64,000 nt of DNA, taken from contig NC_039515.1 in assembly GCF_003672135.1 (NCBI RefSeq), forward strand, positions 62,001 to 126,000, given 5' to 3'. The translations under genes were made by a program, and so were the position numbers. The stretch is from Ooceraea biroi (Eukaryota; Arthropoda; Insecta; Hymenoptera; Formicidae). The stretch's first letter is position 1. Each line of letters begins with the position of its first letter. The notes below the pieces were generated by a model that was not told where the DNA came from, did no database searches, and saw only the letters and a list, made by a program, of their open reading frames with translations. This document shows positions 27,701 to 42,700 of the stretch, in pieces.

Positions 27701-30700
27701 AATTATTATACACCGGATATCCAAGATTTTTCCTAAGTGGCATTTATAAGCAAAAGAAGTGGGACTTGGTCTGAACCTCCGATTCGTTCAATGGCATTCT
27801 TCCGCTCATGCATTTACAGCGCGAGACGTAAGGACGCGATTAATAGCGGCTGAGAGAGACATCAAGAGAGAATGAAATATCGAGAAGTGTAAGAGAAGGA
27901 AAACGAAGGAGGCGGAAGGAGAGAGGGCAAGAGCCGATCAACAGCTTTAACGGTTCCAATTCCCTTGCGAGAGCCGAGCACCACCGAGGTTGGATAAGAT
28001 CGCGACTGAATAACGGGTGGTTGTGCTTCCACCTTCTCGTGCCGTCCCTGCGTCGTGCGATATACACGTGAAAAGTGGCATGACTGCCCGCTTCGGACGA
28101 CGGACAGAAGACAGGATAGACGGAGAAAAAAATTACTAAATCCCACCTGAATCAGTAGTCCATTGAACGACGGTTTGATATCGTCGAAGGATATCTCTGT
28201 TCCTTTGAAAGGGAGCCTGGCTGGATTTGAAGGAAGAAGGATACCGAGTTGAGGGGTTGGGGAGAGGGTCTTTGAGAGGAAACGGAAGGAGAACTCCGAG
28301 AAATAAAGAAAAGGATGGGAGAGGGTGAGCAGTAGAGGGAAGAGAGGAGGAGGAATGGAAGAAGGAAAGAGCGAGAAGAGGGCTTACCCTGACAATACAT
28401 CCTCTCTTCGGGGGTAACGCGAGGGAGTGCTGACTGACAGACAGCTCCTGTCTACCAAATATCCAAGCAAAATCTACACCTCCCTCTTACACACCGTGTA
28501 GTATCAGTCATCCTATGGAGAGATTTGGTTCTTCGGCGAATCAGAAGGAGAGAGAGAAGCATGTGTGTACGTGTGGAGGTAACAAACTCTGGGAAACGTT
28601 TCAATGATGCGCGTTATAAGATTTCCTTTTGTGACCGTAATCAAGAAATATCTCGTTTAATCGAAAATCGTTTCTACTTGTCTGGATGGTACGGTTATTC
28701 GGGAAAACAACTCGGACACAAACACCGTAAGTGACGACCGCGTGAAAGATTAAATTCATTACATTGTTTGGTATCGTAACAGAGAAATGTAACGTGGTCG
28801 AAAGGTTACGTAAAGTCTCTGCATTTACTCTTGAGATAATTGTATTTCAACGCTTCATCTTTTGTGTTACTCGACGCTTTAATCAATGCACTGTCAGTGA
28901 ATTAAGCATCATCAATAATTCTCTTATAACAAGAATGCTCATTACTCTCGTAGTACTTTCTTCTTCGTACTTTTTACAAGATGATACAAATGTAGCCGAC
29001 GTACCGTCATATGAAATCTACCCTTCGGGCAAAATCGGAGGTTTACGCTCGTCGATCGGTGGGGCGGCCGTAAACGAGAGCGATTCATGCTAAAACCCGG
29101 ACGATGACTCGCGGCGATCGTAATGGGACACCCGGTAGAATAGATCGTAGGCGGCGGACAGCGCGTTTTGCGGTGACAGAGCGTGTCTGATGGAGGGTTG
29201 TCACGGTGCGGGAGCACCCCTCAGACTTCGATATTAAAGCCCTCCTAATATAAGAGCAAAAGCTCTGCTCTCTACCGTCGATATGCTCGCCTCAAACCTT
29301 TTCCCTTTCCTAGAGGCAGCGCGATATCCCGCTTGTGTGTCGTTATATTCATATGTGTATGCCCGATAAAAGGAAGGGAAAGGGAGACCTGCAGAGGGGT
29401 AGTCCCGGTTTAAACTGTGGACCCGTGCCTGCACCGAGATTTTCAAGCGTCGACTCAAGCGAGAAGGTGAAATCTGTTTAAGAGGATATATCTGCGGATA
29501 TATCTTTTAATTTGTGTACTTCCTGACGAGAGGAGATGCAAGAGCTAAACTGGATTAACTGGAAAGTAAAGGTACAGCGTAAGATGAAAAGCAAGAGAAA
29601 CCATTGCATTCCGTCGTCTTTTTTATATTTCATACCATATACATGGTATAAAATATAAGAAAGAAGGAAAAGGAGTGTATAAAACCACTTAGAAATTGGA
29701 AAATCTTATACTGGAAAAATAAAGACACACACTGAAGCCATTAGCTTCACAAATAATCGTACACACATGTCGCATCATTGTTTTTAAGTTCTCCAAAGTG
29801 AAACTAACTGTTTTAACATATAAATATACAGTTTAGTATTTCTTTGAACTTATTAGAATATGATATGAATTGTTCATATAATATACCTCATATAATATAC
29901 CTCGTGTTTACTCGCTCGCACGCGCGAGAAACATACAAGTGAGATAAAGAGATGCTGAATCGCACGCGCGTTTAAACCGGTGTGCACCCGAATGGAGAAG
30001 CGAAAAGGGAAAGCCGAGAAAAGAGAAGCTTACCACCGACTCGCGTGTACGCACGTGCACGCACACATACACATACACATACACATACACACGTGGACCC
30101 TCGAATTCGGCGGCTTCCGTATCCATCTCATACGCACCATTGACCTCGAATGTACGTCCGATAGAGCTTCCCTGGACCTCCTCAAAAATCAAGTTATCTC
30201 TATTCTCCGCGCATCGTAGCGTTTGGAATGAAATGTCGTGTCGCGCGCGCGATACATCGAAAAGTGAAGCGGCGAACATCTTACCATCACGAAGAACGAT
30301 TTTCGATATGGCAGCGCATGGTATTTTATCAAATAAAATTTTATAGGCGAATTAATTGGAATCTCAAATTCCTCTTGAAGAGAAAATCCGTAGATGGGAA
30401 AGACTCGACAGTGTCGACACACTCATAACATCAAGATCTCACTGATCTACTGCAATCTCACTCACCGTAAATCTCCTGCACCAAACGCTCAACCATTTGA
30501 TGTCTCGTATACGTTTCCCTCCGGGTAGCCTCAGAATAATGTCAGTATTGTTGTACGCCTGCAATACTTGTGGGTCACTGTTAAACAGAAGAAGATCAGA
30601 AATGAAAGTAGTAACGTATATAAGTTTAAATATTACTAATAATAATTCTCAAAGCTATGTGCGCATATAATTGAGTTACAATTCTCATGCAATAAATTAT

Positions 30701-33700
30701 AAAAAAGAAAGTTTTGTTTTATTTCTATTTTTTAAATGTAATAACTTAAACACAACTCCACGTTATCATATTCACGTTATAATTTATGGAACTCGTTTTG
30801 GCACGATTTATAATATTTTTATGGAACTATAAATAAATATATGTATTTATAGCATATTTTATTATTAATTATTTATTAGATGCGAAAGTTTTAGTCTTTT
30901 TTCAGCGCTCCGGCATTATTATTTAAACTTCAAATAAATTCTCGGTTTTTTTTAGGGTTTTTTACGTTTTTAAAGAGTTGGCGTCGGAATTTCTGAAACA
31001 TCATATGTCATAATTTAAATTTACACATAACTTTGAAAAACAATAATAAACATGAAAAGTAATGAAAAGCGCTATATATGCTTTCCGTATTTTGTATGTA
31101 TGCTATTCGTTCAGCAAACCATTTTGGACTTGGGCTGAAAAGTTTACGAAAAAACTGTTTTCTCAAAGGAATTCGAAATTTACCCGAAATTTAGGGATAA
31201 CAAAATATTGTAAAACACGAGGGCAAATATTTTGATAACTAAATTGTATTACATACAATTATAATATTATGTACCTAGAAAGCGAAAGCATGCGAAACAT
31301 CACTAAAACATTTGCATAAGCTTAATATTTAAGTTTCTGTAAATTATAGACTTGTAGAGTTTACTGTAATGAATTCAATTGATTTCACGCCTCACGGTAC
31401 CATTGGTGAATCTGCATTTCGTGCGAACGATCAAGCGGCAGATCCGAGGGAGAGCGGACGAAGGCAAGTTGTGCGGTCAGGGATGCAGAAGACCGAAAAG
31501 AAGGGTATGATAGAAGGTGGTGAGAGAGTGGATGCTAGGCGAACGCGCGGCAACCCGTAACCGAGGGATGAAATGAAATTCAAAGAGCCCGTTGTGAGCG
31601 TGGCGGAGGGAAACGCGCACGGCGTATATGCGGAAAAGAGGGTGGCGATGGCGACGGCGGTAGCGGCGGCAGGGATGAAAACAGAAGGAAGGCCGAACGA
31701 ATGAGTCGCGGGAGAGTGCAGTTAATAAAACGGGAATTATACGCCAATCTCGTTCGGATTTCATCTGCGCGAGCACTTTATTACGTTTCTACTCGGTTGC
31801 TTCCTACCCGCTTTAGCACACGTTCGAAAAATCGCGCGCAATGAGTATCGTTTAGTATATATAAAACATCGTATATCCATATATCCCGTATTTCGCGTTA
31901 AACGTTACCATCTACTGATTCTCACTGTCAGTCCAACATAAAATTGTTCAATCGTTAATGAAAAGAGCAAAAGAAGAGCCGTATGCATGTGCTGCTTATT
32001 GGATTACTTATGAATATTTTCGTATTTGTTTTGTTTCTTCGTTTCTTTAAATTTTTAGTTTTTTTAATTTTGATTTTTTGTCTACCCGATAGCATAAATA
32101 AATTCTTAACTAAAAATCAATCTCAAAATCAAATTGAATAAACGCTGAACTCTTTAATAATCTGGTGAATGCAATAGATTAAATTATAATCGGTGAGATA
32201 ACATTTGTGTGCATGATGCATAAAAAATGTAAAAATATTAATATATATTATAATATATTATATAAGGAATTCTCTCTAATTACCTGTCCTTATCAGTCTC
32301 GGGATAAGGTACAATATAACCGTCTGGACTGGGCATACTGCTGTTTCCCACCCAAAAGTAAGCATCTGGGCCGGTACCGTCGTAGTAGAATCCCTTTATA
32401 AATATCGTTGCATCATCAACGGCATATGCTTTACCTTTAATGCCATGCGCGTATTCCTGTAAAGGCCCGATTAATTTGCCATAGTAATTAGGTCCGTTTC
32501 TGGCATAACCTGGAAACAAAAAAGATATTATATTTATTAAGATTTGTTTCTTACAATTTATCTTAGAAAGATATACTAAATAATTATTAACTATTAAAAA
32601 GCTTTTTATAAAGAAAGCTAATAAATGTATGTTATTTCATGTTACAGAAAATAATTATTATATATAGAAATAGTTGATATAAGTGGATAATTAAAAGAAA
32701 TAATCAAATACTGCTCAAATAGCCAACAGATTCCATCATTCATATCTCGTTTTATAAATTTTTGATACACATATATTGCATATTTCTCAATCATTCGACG
32801 CGATCTCGTTCGACTTGGCATCATGTTTCTTAGCAGACAGCTACGTCGGTTTGCGAATTTTAACTAAACGAACAGCGGATCGGGACACTGAGAGGGAAGT
32901 ACGTTTCACCCTCGTAATGTAGGTTGGACGCATCGCCGCCCCGATACAAAACCGATGCGATGCCGCCTCGACAACGCAAAGGGAAGCCGATGCGGCGCGG
33001 CGCGGTTCCGCGATTTGCATGAATTTCATTTCATTTGCTCGACAGGTCCGTAAAGCCGGAGCGCTGCAAATATATATGTATCGGAAGATCCAGCACCGCG
33101 CGTGCTAGTAAAGATCAGAGGGCGTTTATACGACTGGATTTCAAGAGCCATCCCCGGACGACGATCGTTTTGCGCGCGTCGGGGAGGAGAAAGTTTAAAA
33201 GCCGAAGCGCGGAGCTCTTGGATACTTAGCTGAGTACGTCCGAAGGGTAATAGCGTAGAGATTCGGTACGGAAAGGTGGAATGAAATTAGCGGATTAGGA
33301 TTTAGCCCTTAATCCTTGGGGAACCGGCCGTAGAACTCGCACAGACCGAAACTCCTCTCGTCGCTAACGACTCCCTTAATTCGGTATATTGAATATGAAC
33401 AATATTAACTCGAGTAATTCCGAGAAATACAGAATAAAGGAATAATAGGACTTATTGAATACTTCATTTGTAATAATACGATGTATCTGGAGTCACAAGC
33501 GCAGCTATTACATCAGACAGAGAATATCTACGCGATCTCGTAATATTACTCACAATATTTAACGTAATAATTGCATAATTTTAGAATATCACAGACGAGA
33601 CAGAAAATTAAAGAGCTATCAAAATCGAGATATTCTCGCTAAAATTACATTTTAAAATATAATAATAAAATACAAAAATAGTTGGAAACAAATTTTCAGT

Positions 33701-36700
33701 ATTTTCAGTATTTTCAATATTCATAATCTTCTTAATACAATGCCAATATTAATAGATTTTACTTTGCTCGTAACAAATTTTGACAAATATAATGCTCTAT
33801 ATTATTATATACACTTTAAAGTTCAATATCCTTACAGAAACTATTCGAGCTTAATAAAACTAAAACTTGCATCATGATTTGAAAATTCCCCAAACGGCTA
33901 TCGTTTAAGCGGCCACGTTGTGCTCATGTGGAATAAGTGGCGTGCGGGCGTTTCTGTATTTAAAGTAGCGGCCCGTTAGCGTCGTTGTAGCGCGTTAATT
34001 CGTCCCGGTGATTATGGATCCATTAGCGTGGCAGCCAACAAATAGCACGGTACAATCCAATAACCGTCGCGGCCCATAATAAAAGGGGAGGAACTGGTTT
34101 AGGCACCAGTCGGGGGTAGTTTAGTCGGTGGCGCACAGTCGCGTCCACACACGCGCGCGCCCATTCGTCCGTGTGCACGGGAGCGTATACACAGACACGC
34201 GCACGCGTCTATGAGGGAAGGGTGACTCGACACCCCCACGTAGCAGATAGTGATCGTTGCGTTCATTGTCGCATCACGGTAATATCCTGCTGCTATACCG
34301 AGAGGGTGGGCGAAAGGGTACTGCCGTACTATCGAAGGGTACTGGACGAAGAAACGCTCGCGAGGACCCCGTCCGCGTCAATGTCTGCGAGAAAGTCTGA
34401 ACAGGGTGGACAAGAGAGAAAGAGAGGAAGGGATAAAAGCTCTCAGCGTGCGCGTCATCTAAAGACGAACGTCAACGACGTCTTGATCAACCTACTTCCG
34501 CAGAACCGTCAACGGGATGCAGCATAGCTAAGATCTGTTATCGGCCTTACCTTGATTTACCAAATATTATATTATATTATTTAAGGTAATTTCATAATAT
34601 TTCTAATAAGTAATATTAGAGTCTTGCATAATATCAGTCGTATTTCGTACGCTTCGACGCGCAATAAATTATTACTAGATTTGTTTTTAACTGCGTTGCT
34701 AAGTAATGCATATGCTTGGTTGCATATACAAAGATAGTATGTAACCAACCTAGCAGCGCAATTCAAAAACAAATCTAATAATAATTTATTGCGCATCGAA
34801 AATAAGTGAAACACGACAGAAATTATGCAACAATCTACTATGTTTAATCTAATAAATAATAAGAATAATAAATATCTCTCTCTATCTGCAAACGTAACTT
34901 AAATATATCTTACAAAATCGCGTGTGTGAATTTTTTCATCGAAAAATATATGAATTTTCGACTTGATTGTAACAATGATTTTCAGACTAATTTAAATCTG
35001 CTGCCTATTGAGTCATTTCCCAGATGACTCAAAGGCTCGTGTGCTGTATTGGAGTTTTGAACTCGCTCAATGTTCGAGCTGAATATCGGCTTCGGACGAG
35101 CTCGATGATATAGTGAGCTATTAAATGAAGAATCACATTCATGTGCGGGAAACTCAGTTTCTTCTTTATCAATAAAATCGTCAGTTTTGAACGACTTGAT
35201 CAGTTTTACTCATATTCCGACTCGTGATCAAAATACAAAAGAAATTTTAACAGCTCTATCATTTTATTATTTCTTTCGAATTGTGTTCGAATCGAATCTT
35301 CTGTAAATACGCCGAACAATATTTGCTTAGTGCTATTTGCTTCCAAGTTACATACATGCATCAATTGTATTCATGCATGTGATAGCTAAAAAATATAGCA
35401 TCATAGTGATAGCATGTGATAGTTGCTAAAAAAAGAGGAAAATTCATATTGTAGAAGCAACGAGATTGACTCTCAATTTTGTAAACAGAAACGACCGGAG
35501 GCTCTCTCAAGCCAAAGAATTCCGGAAAACAAATCGTATCATTTTTGTCTTAAGTTTAAGTTGGATTGCCATCAGATTCGGTCACATCCGCAATATGACG
35601 TTTGCCTGAACGTCTTCTGTGGAGAAAAAATATGGAATTAATCTGAGCGTTTTCTTTGTCGATGCGACGAGACTCGCCTCATTTGGCTGGCCTACTCGCA
35701 TGAATCAAAGCTTGCTACGTACTCCGCGAGATTCGTCTGAAAGCAGGATATGGTGCTAGAACGGTCGAGGGAGTTCGGTCAACATTTGAGCACGGTAAAC
35801 AGCACCCACTTGTCGATACCCCTCTCTCATCTATGTCTCTCTCTCTCTCTCTCTCTCTATTTCCCTCTCTCCGTTACTCTGTCGATCAGCTTCCGGATTG
35901 CGCATAGGTCCTTCGAATAGTCCCCCGACATACATTGATCTTAGGGTCGTCTTAGGGACCATCACGAGGGAATACCTTGGCCTGGGGCATCCTCGGCACG
36001 AAGCATATTGCGTGCGCCACAAATATACGCGTGACGTCCCGCCGCTAGTGTAAGGTTCGTTAACGTGCGATGTATCATACGATGGTCTTCGGCACCTCGA
36101 TCGGATCCGATGGATCTTTTGTGTCACGTGCTCAACGAAGGATCGACCGGACTGATTCACTTTTCGACAAAGGACATTTGCGCGACGTAATGCACGCGAG
36201 GATATATATTTAATGCAGTAATGCATAGCGAGGAGAGATTAGGCAATCGATTAGAAGCATGCACTCAATAGCGCCGTACTATAGCGTCACGCAGAGAACG
36301 CACACTTCCATTGTCTAGAATCTCCCGTAGAAGACCGGTACACATCGTGCATCTACGATATGGAAATCCGAACCACGGAATCATTATGCGTCGGTCTCAA
36401 TCTCTCTTTCATGGGTTTCATCCGCATCGACGTTGCACGCGCATACCGATCTCCGATTCTTTTCCCTGAGTCGGAAAGAGAGACATTCTACAGTTGGTGT
36501 ATGCAAAACTTTTAGTCTTTTTTTCAGCGCTCTGGTGTTATTATTTGAACTTGAAATAAATTCTCGCTTTTTTATGTTTTTAGACCTGGCATCAAAGTTT
36601 GTAAAACGTCATATGTCATGATTTAATGATAAATGTAATTCGAAAAACAATAATGAATGCGATGAGCAATGAAAGACCATATAATACTTTTAAAATACTT

Positions 36701-39700
36701 TTCGTATTTAACAAATTTTAGACTTAAGTTAAAAACTGAAAAGTTTTTTCGCACGCAGCGTATTCACCCAACTCGACGCCTTCGGATCACCACTTATTCC
36801 AATCGATGCAGTACTTTTTAACTGGACAGTACTTTCGAGATGCGGCTGACAAGACATGAAAAAACTTTTTTCGCAAAGGAATTCAAAATTTACCTGAAAG
36901 ATGACAGAAAATCGTAAAAACGAGGGCAAATATTTTGATGACTGAATTGTATATATTATACATCTAAAAATGCACGAAAAAATGTAAAAAATGTCTAAAA
37001 CAGTTGCATATACCTACTATAGACGGAATAAGTGCCGGCTAGAAATATTCCTGACCAGGTCAGAATGAGAGACCGGTTGGTGTGCTGGAGATAGCATACG
37101 TGCGCTTTCACTTTCATGCAACGCGGTCGACTCTGGCGATCGGTTGCCCGCTATCGCGTCGCGATCAAGCAGCACCAGCACAGTATTTCCAGACAACCTG
37201 CCGTCATCTCGACCATAGAAGAGAAAGTAACGGGGGCGGTGGAAGACACCGGTGACTTAGGACGTTAACGAGACTAACCGGATTCATCGCGGGGCGACCG
37301 GCGGGGAAATGCCGAAAAGGAGAGCGCCGGGCGGCGGCACTGATTTTAATCAAGATATGGCCTGGCAGCAGCCAACGGCGGATCAAGCGAGTCAGGGCTT
37401 ATCGATTTTCTAAGTGCTCCCGACCGACCAGAACCGTCGTCGCAATACCAGAATGAATTTGAAAGCAACAAAACGGGGGAGTAACTTGTACGGGCGCGCA
37501 TCGTTTTTTTATTTATCCGCTTGATTGCTAACCGTTACTTTTTCTAAAAAGTACCAGTAGTGTTTGCTCTAATGCACCACTCGTGGAATATGCAATAGCT
37601 CGCATTGTAATATATTATATAAACTTCATGTTAAATAATAATTTATACTATACGCTGGGTCTCCGATTGACTTCACGATTCATCAAATAATCTATTGAAT
37701 TAGGTGTATGCAAAAGTTATAGTCATTTTTTTGCACGTTTTCGCTTTAGGTGTATAATATGTGCAATACAATTCAATCAAAATATTTGTCCTCGTTTTTT
37801 ACGCTTTCCTTTCATCTTTCGGGTAAATTGCAAATTCCTATGCAAAAACAGTTTCTTCGTATCTCAGCTACATCTCGAAAGAAGTATTTAGTTAAAATAC
37901 TACATCGATTGGAATAAGTGGTAATCCGAAGGTGCCAAGTTAGATGAATGCGCTACGTGCGGAAAAATTTTCCAGCCCAAGTTTCAAAATGCTTTGCTGA
38001 ATACAAAGAGCATATATGTATAGCTTTCCATTACTCATTGCGTTCTATACTATTGTTTTTCGAAGTTACATTTATCGTTAAATCGTTAAAAATGACATAT
38101 GACGTTTTACAAATTTCGATGCCAGCTCTTGAAAAACGTAAAAAAGTGAGAATTTATTTGAAATTTAAATAATGATATCAGAGCGCTGAAAAGAAAATGA
38201 AAACTTTTGCATACATCTGCAATATGTGTGTGTGTGTTGTGTACACATATATTTGGTATTATTATACTTCATTAATTCTCGGGACAAAACTAAGAAGAAA
38301 AGCAGGATCGAGAAAAAATATTGTCGATATTGATTGTGCCTTTTCTCGCGATAGTTTATCGAAATCGTTCGAAAGTAATGCCGCTGTGACCTACTTGCAG
38401 GTTTCGATAAAAATGTTCGGGGGATAGCGTTCAGCTTCTATAGTATACAAATAAGGAAAGTTTATTCGCGGACGTTAATATATTGCAACTCCAAAGCGCA
38501 TTTAGTAGGGCAGTCGCTACGTTCTCAAATACACCTACGTAATTCCTGCACGTAATTCAAGCAGCTTGCAGACCGTAGGACGAATCCTCTTGACATTTCC
38601 GTAAAATGGTACCACTAGCGTATTACGGCTAACTCATAGCTGTACACACCAAATATCATAAATTAAGCTTGCTCTCCTATGTTCTTATCATGAAATTGAA
38701 TGAACGGTAAATGTAAAGTACGCATTTAAATCTCAGTATAATGGGATATGAAATTGAAAGATCTCATGTTGTTTCGTCCCTTGCAATGTACTTTCTTCAT
38801 CTATTTAGCTGCAATCAGAAGATATTTAAGTAAAGCATTAATCATATCGCGCCGACTATGTGTCGCTTAATAAATAACGTGTGTTATTATTAATTGGCAC
38901 CTGCTGATGATTTCTACGCGGATGAGGTAATCTCTTAATCGAACACGCTGCCACCGTCCGTCTCGCAAGAAGAGTACGACTGATATTTTTTGTCGTTTGC
39001 CCGTTAAGAGATTAAAGCCAAGGACTTCACCCGCTTCGTTTTAGGACCATTATACTCTCTCGACAGGGGATGAGGAGAGACACACGGGGATACAGAGAAA
39101 GAGGGACAAAAAGGAGAAGAAGAGGAGAAACCGAGAGACCGAGAGGGAGGGAGGGAGGGTGAGGGGAGTGCTGAGCTTGCAGAAAGGGTGCCTGGTGATG
39201 CGTGCCATAGCTACCTCGCCAAATGCATTAAGACCATCGTCCCTCGCAATATCGAACTGACTGAACTGAACCGTATGACTCGCTGCGAGCGCAACACGGC
39301 CACGCTGTATTCTTCTCGCATTTCGTTGGACGCGAGTGCAACGAGAAGATCTGTATCGGTGGCGGTGGTGGCACTTTGCGTCAGGGGTGGTCGCGTTTGC
39401 CATCCGATATAAGCACTCGCGAGACTCTCGAGCGCTGGAAACATCACGCGCGCGAAACCCCTCTCGGTCGGTTGGTTGGCATTCGACCCGATAGCAGCGG
39501 GAGGATGTCGCGAAGAAGAAATGGAATCTCAAGGAAATAGAACGCGTGCCACGAAGACGGACCCGATGGCTCAAGTCGATTCAGTGATCATTTCCGATAT
39601 GCTGAAATAAGGGAGAACCAACCGGCTTAGGACGCCATAACTGTCGTCACGCAATTCGAAAGTTTATTTTCATTGATTAACGACTTCTTCCCCTTTTTCT

Positions 39701-42700
39701 CGCTTTGCTTCCTCTTGAAAACGAATCGTGCCCCCTTGCACTCCTTAACGGTTAGTGTTAGAATACTGTCGGCGTAAATAAGAACGGAGAGATGCTAATG
39801 AGCGAAATGTGTTTAGAGAGAGAATAATATTTTCTAATATTAATATTCTAATACTCTTCTAATATTAATATTCGAAATATCCATTTGTTTAGGAAATATA
39901 CAAAAAAATGTATTTATTTACGTTTGTAATTTATTAAACGTACTAATTTCACGAGCTCCATCATTCTGAGTATGAAAGATGTGCATGAAAGATATTATTA
40001 TTATTCGAACTATTACAATGAATTTATATATACTACATTTCGATAACTCATCGCAATAATTTACTCACATTTAAATTACTTCCTGATACTTCCTATATAC
40101 ATTATTATTTGAACATTATTTACTGAACACGTTAAATTATTCCATCTTGCGATGTAATAGATGGCAAATAATTCCGCAAACCACGACTAATTCACACGCG
40201 ATGATTACCACTCTTGCTCAATTAGTCAACTTATTAGGTGTACAAATTAATTCAGTGCTTTTTTTTGAAGAAATTGAGGCTTTATTTACTTTTTTCGAGA
40301 GGAAATTTTATCAGCTGCTTGATAGATGGAGAAAGTACTAAGAAATTCTTTTTATTTTTTTTTTCAATTTTAGCAATATCGCTCCACATGAAATGGATGT
40401 GAAATGGAAATATTTTATATTATAAATATTACATATGAGCTCCTTCCTCTCCATTACATATTCTGAAAATGTGTAGTGATACTATGGTTTAGAGAAACTG
40501 GGTGGGTAATTAGAAAATGATGGCGAATATTTCGAAGATTGACATGTTTATTATATTTTTGTAATAAACGTTCAATTTGTTCAATAAAAGCGCCGAATTA
40601 ATTTGCATATCTAACAGATCACAATACATGATCCGAATGAAAGTTTCCGACCAAATCACGACAAAGATCGATGCACACGCACGCTTTGGCATCGATAGCA
40701 CGTACAACGCGAGCCGTAGGCGGAAGTGGCGATATTACTCCGTCTCTTCGGTTTGCGTTTGAGTTTCACCGCGATATGAATGTCTCCCCACAGACATAGA
40801 TATACATGCGTGTACACGCATATAGGTGTACGGATGCCGTCGCATATCGATTGAACGACGTACACGTATTTACGTCCCGTTAGAAGCAGGTTCACGTAAC
40901 AGTAGTGCTCCGTGGGAAGCGAAATCGTTGAAACGAGGGGGTGCGCGAGTCGGGGTGGGTCCAGAGGTGGTGGTTAGTCGCCATCGCCCCTAGCGAAGCT
41001 CTCGTTGTCGACGAGGAGGATCGGTGCGAGTCTGAGCGATAATGATATCGTGCTGGGACATTTGTCATGCGCCCGCATGCACAACGCATTACGCACGTCG
41101 ACGACGCGTGGCGTAGCGTGCGAGCGACTACCGGAAGTCAGCAAGTCGCGCCCGCTAAATGGCTGATTTACTCCGGGCGATACTACTTTTAGGCTTTAGG
41201 CGATATTACTTTTACAGCTGGAAGTCGGCTGTGACAAAGATAAAGCATTAATTTTGACGAAATCTAGTTTTGTCAATGGCAAATCGCAACTGTCATATTG
41301 AATTTAAATGTGGAGATAGAAATTTGGAGATTGCACAATCTTGTATCACAAACCTACTGTGTAATATTAAAAAACACTATTTTTTAAATATCTATTTTTA
41401 TTTAACAAAAGAAAACTTATTGATTCATTTGTTTGAAAGAGTGAAAAATATTTCCAAGCATTTTTCTTATTTCACAAGAGAGAGGGGGGAGAGAGAGGGG
41501 GGGAGAAAGAGAGAGAGAGAATCGTATTAATTATAATACAAAATCTTTTTCGTTTGTAAACTGTGTAAAAATGTGTAAGAGAAATATTTTAATAAAATCA
41601 TTAATAAATCATTATTAACCCCTTCAGCGGCAAACAGAATATCACTGTTTGTGCCCCTGGTGGCACCCAAAAAAAAGTAATCGGATTTTAAAGACACCTT
41701 GTATTTAGGGATTTTTTGGCTCGCGAAATATGAATTTGAGGTACAAAATTTCATAATTCAAAATGGCCGATCCAATATGGCGGTCAAAAAACCAAAATCT
41801 ATCTATTTGTTATAAAAACTGGTATCTAAAGGGTTTTTGAGCCGCTGAATACGAATTTGAGATACAAAATTTCATAATTCATAATGGCGGATCCAATATG
41901 GTGGTCAAAACACCAAATCTATCTAAGAACAATTGAAAAACTGACAAGTATTTGTATCTTAGAATTGGGAACCCAAACTATCTTTGGAAAGATATATCCA
42001 AAAACTTAGTCAGTGAAAAAAGTTTTTATTTATTTTGTGCCACTTCATTGGGTTCGACATTTTGAATTTTGCAATTTTGTACCTCAAATTCAGCGACTGA
42101 AAAAATTCTTGGATACCAGTTTTCATAACACTCAGATAGATTTTGTTTTTTTGACCGCAATATTGGGTCCGCCATTTTGAATTTTGGAATTGTGATCTGA
42201 GATTCGTATTCATCAGATCCAAAAACCCTTAGATATCAGATTTAATAACATTTCGAACAAATTTTGATTTTATGATCATATTTGATCGCCATATTGGATC
42301 TGTCATTTTGAATTTTGAAATTTTGACTATGGATTCGTATTCAGCGACCCAAAAAGCTTTTGGGTACTAAGTTTTATGAAGATCGTCCCAATCAATCGAA
42401 AAAAATCAAGGATGCCATATGGCGTCAATGCCGACATGGACACATACATTTTTCGCGCCATATGGCGTCAATGCCGCCGAAAGGGTTAATCGTGTTTCTT
42501 ATTGTATATCGTCAATATGATTTTTTCGCAAATTATTAAGATTTTTTTCTAATTCATAGTATTCTTCATTATTTTTTTCCAGTCCATAGTATTCGATTAT
42601 ATAATAAGCAGGCATTTGCGGAAAACAAGTAGGGAGGATGGTTGGTTGATAACGATCTCATGATGGAGCATGTGTCTCCCACCCGTCTAATAACGCATTA

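Noticed and set aside
29622..29668. Hairpin near 29.64 kb as a microRNA precursor
   Set aside because: The stem is only about 20 bp with a 4-nt loop and very AT-rich; more likely a short palindrome or MITE remnant.
34171..34527. 118-codon plus-strand frame after the candidate intronic promoter
   Set aside because: It opens with GTG rather than ATG, has no recognisable domain and lies in CpG-rich DNA.
39050..39574. 174-codon minus-strand frame
   Set aside because: CpG-rich start and a low-complexity tail from a purine tract; no recognisable domain and no splice context.
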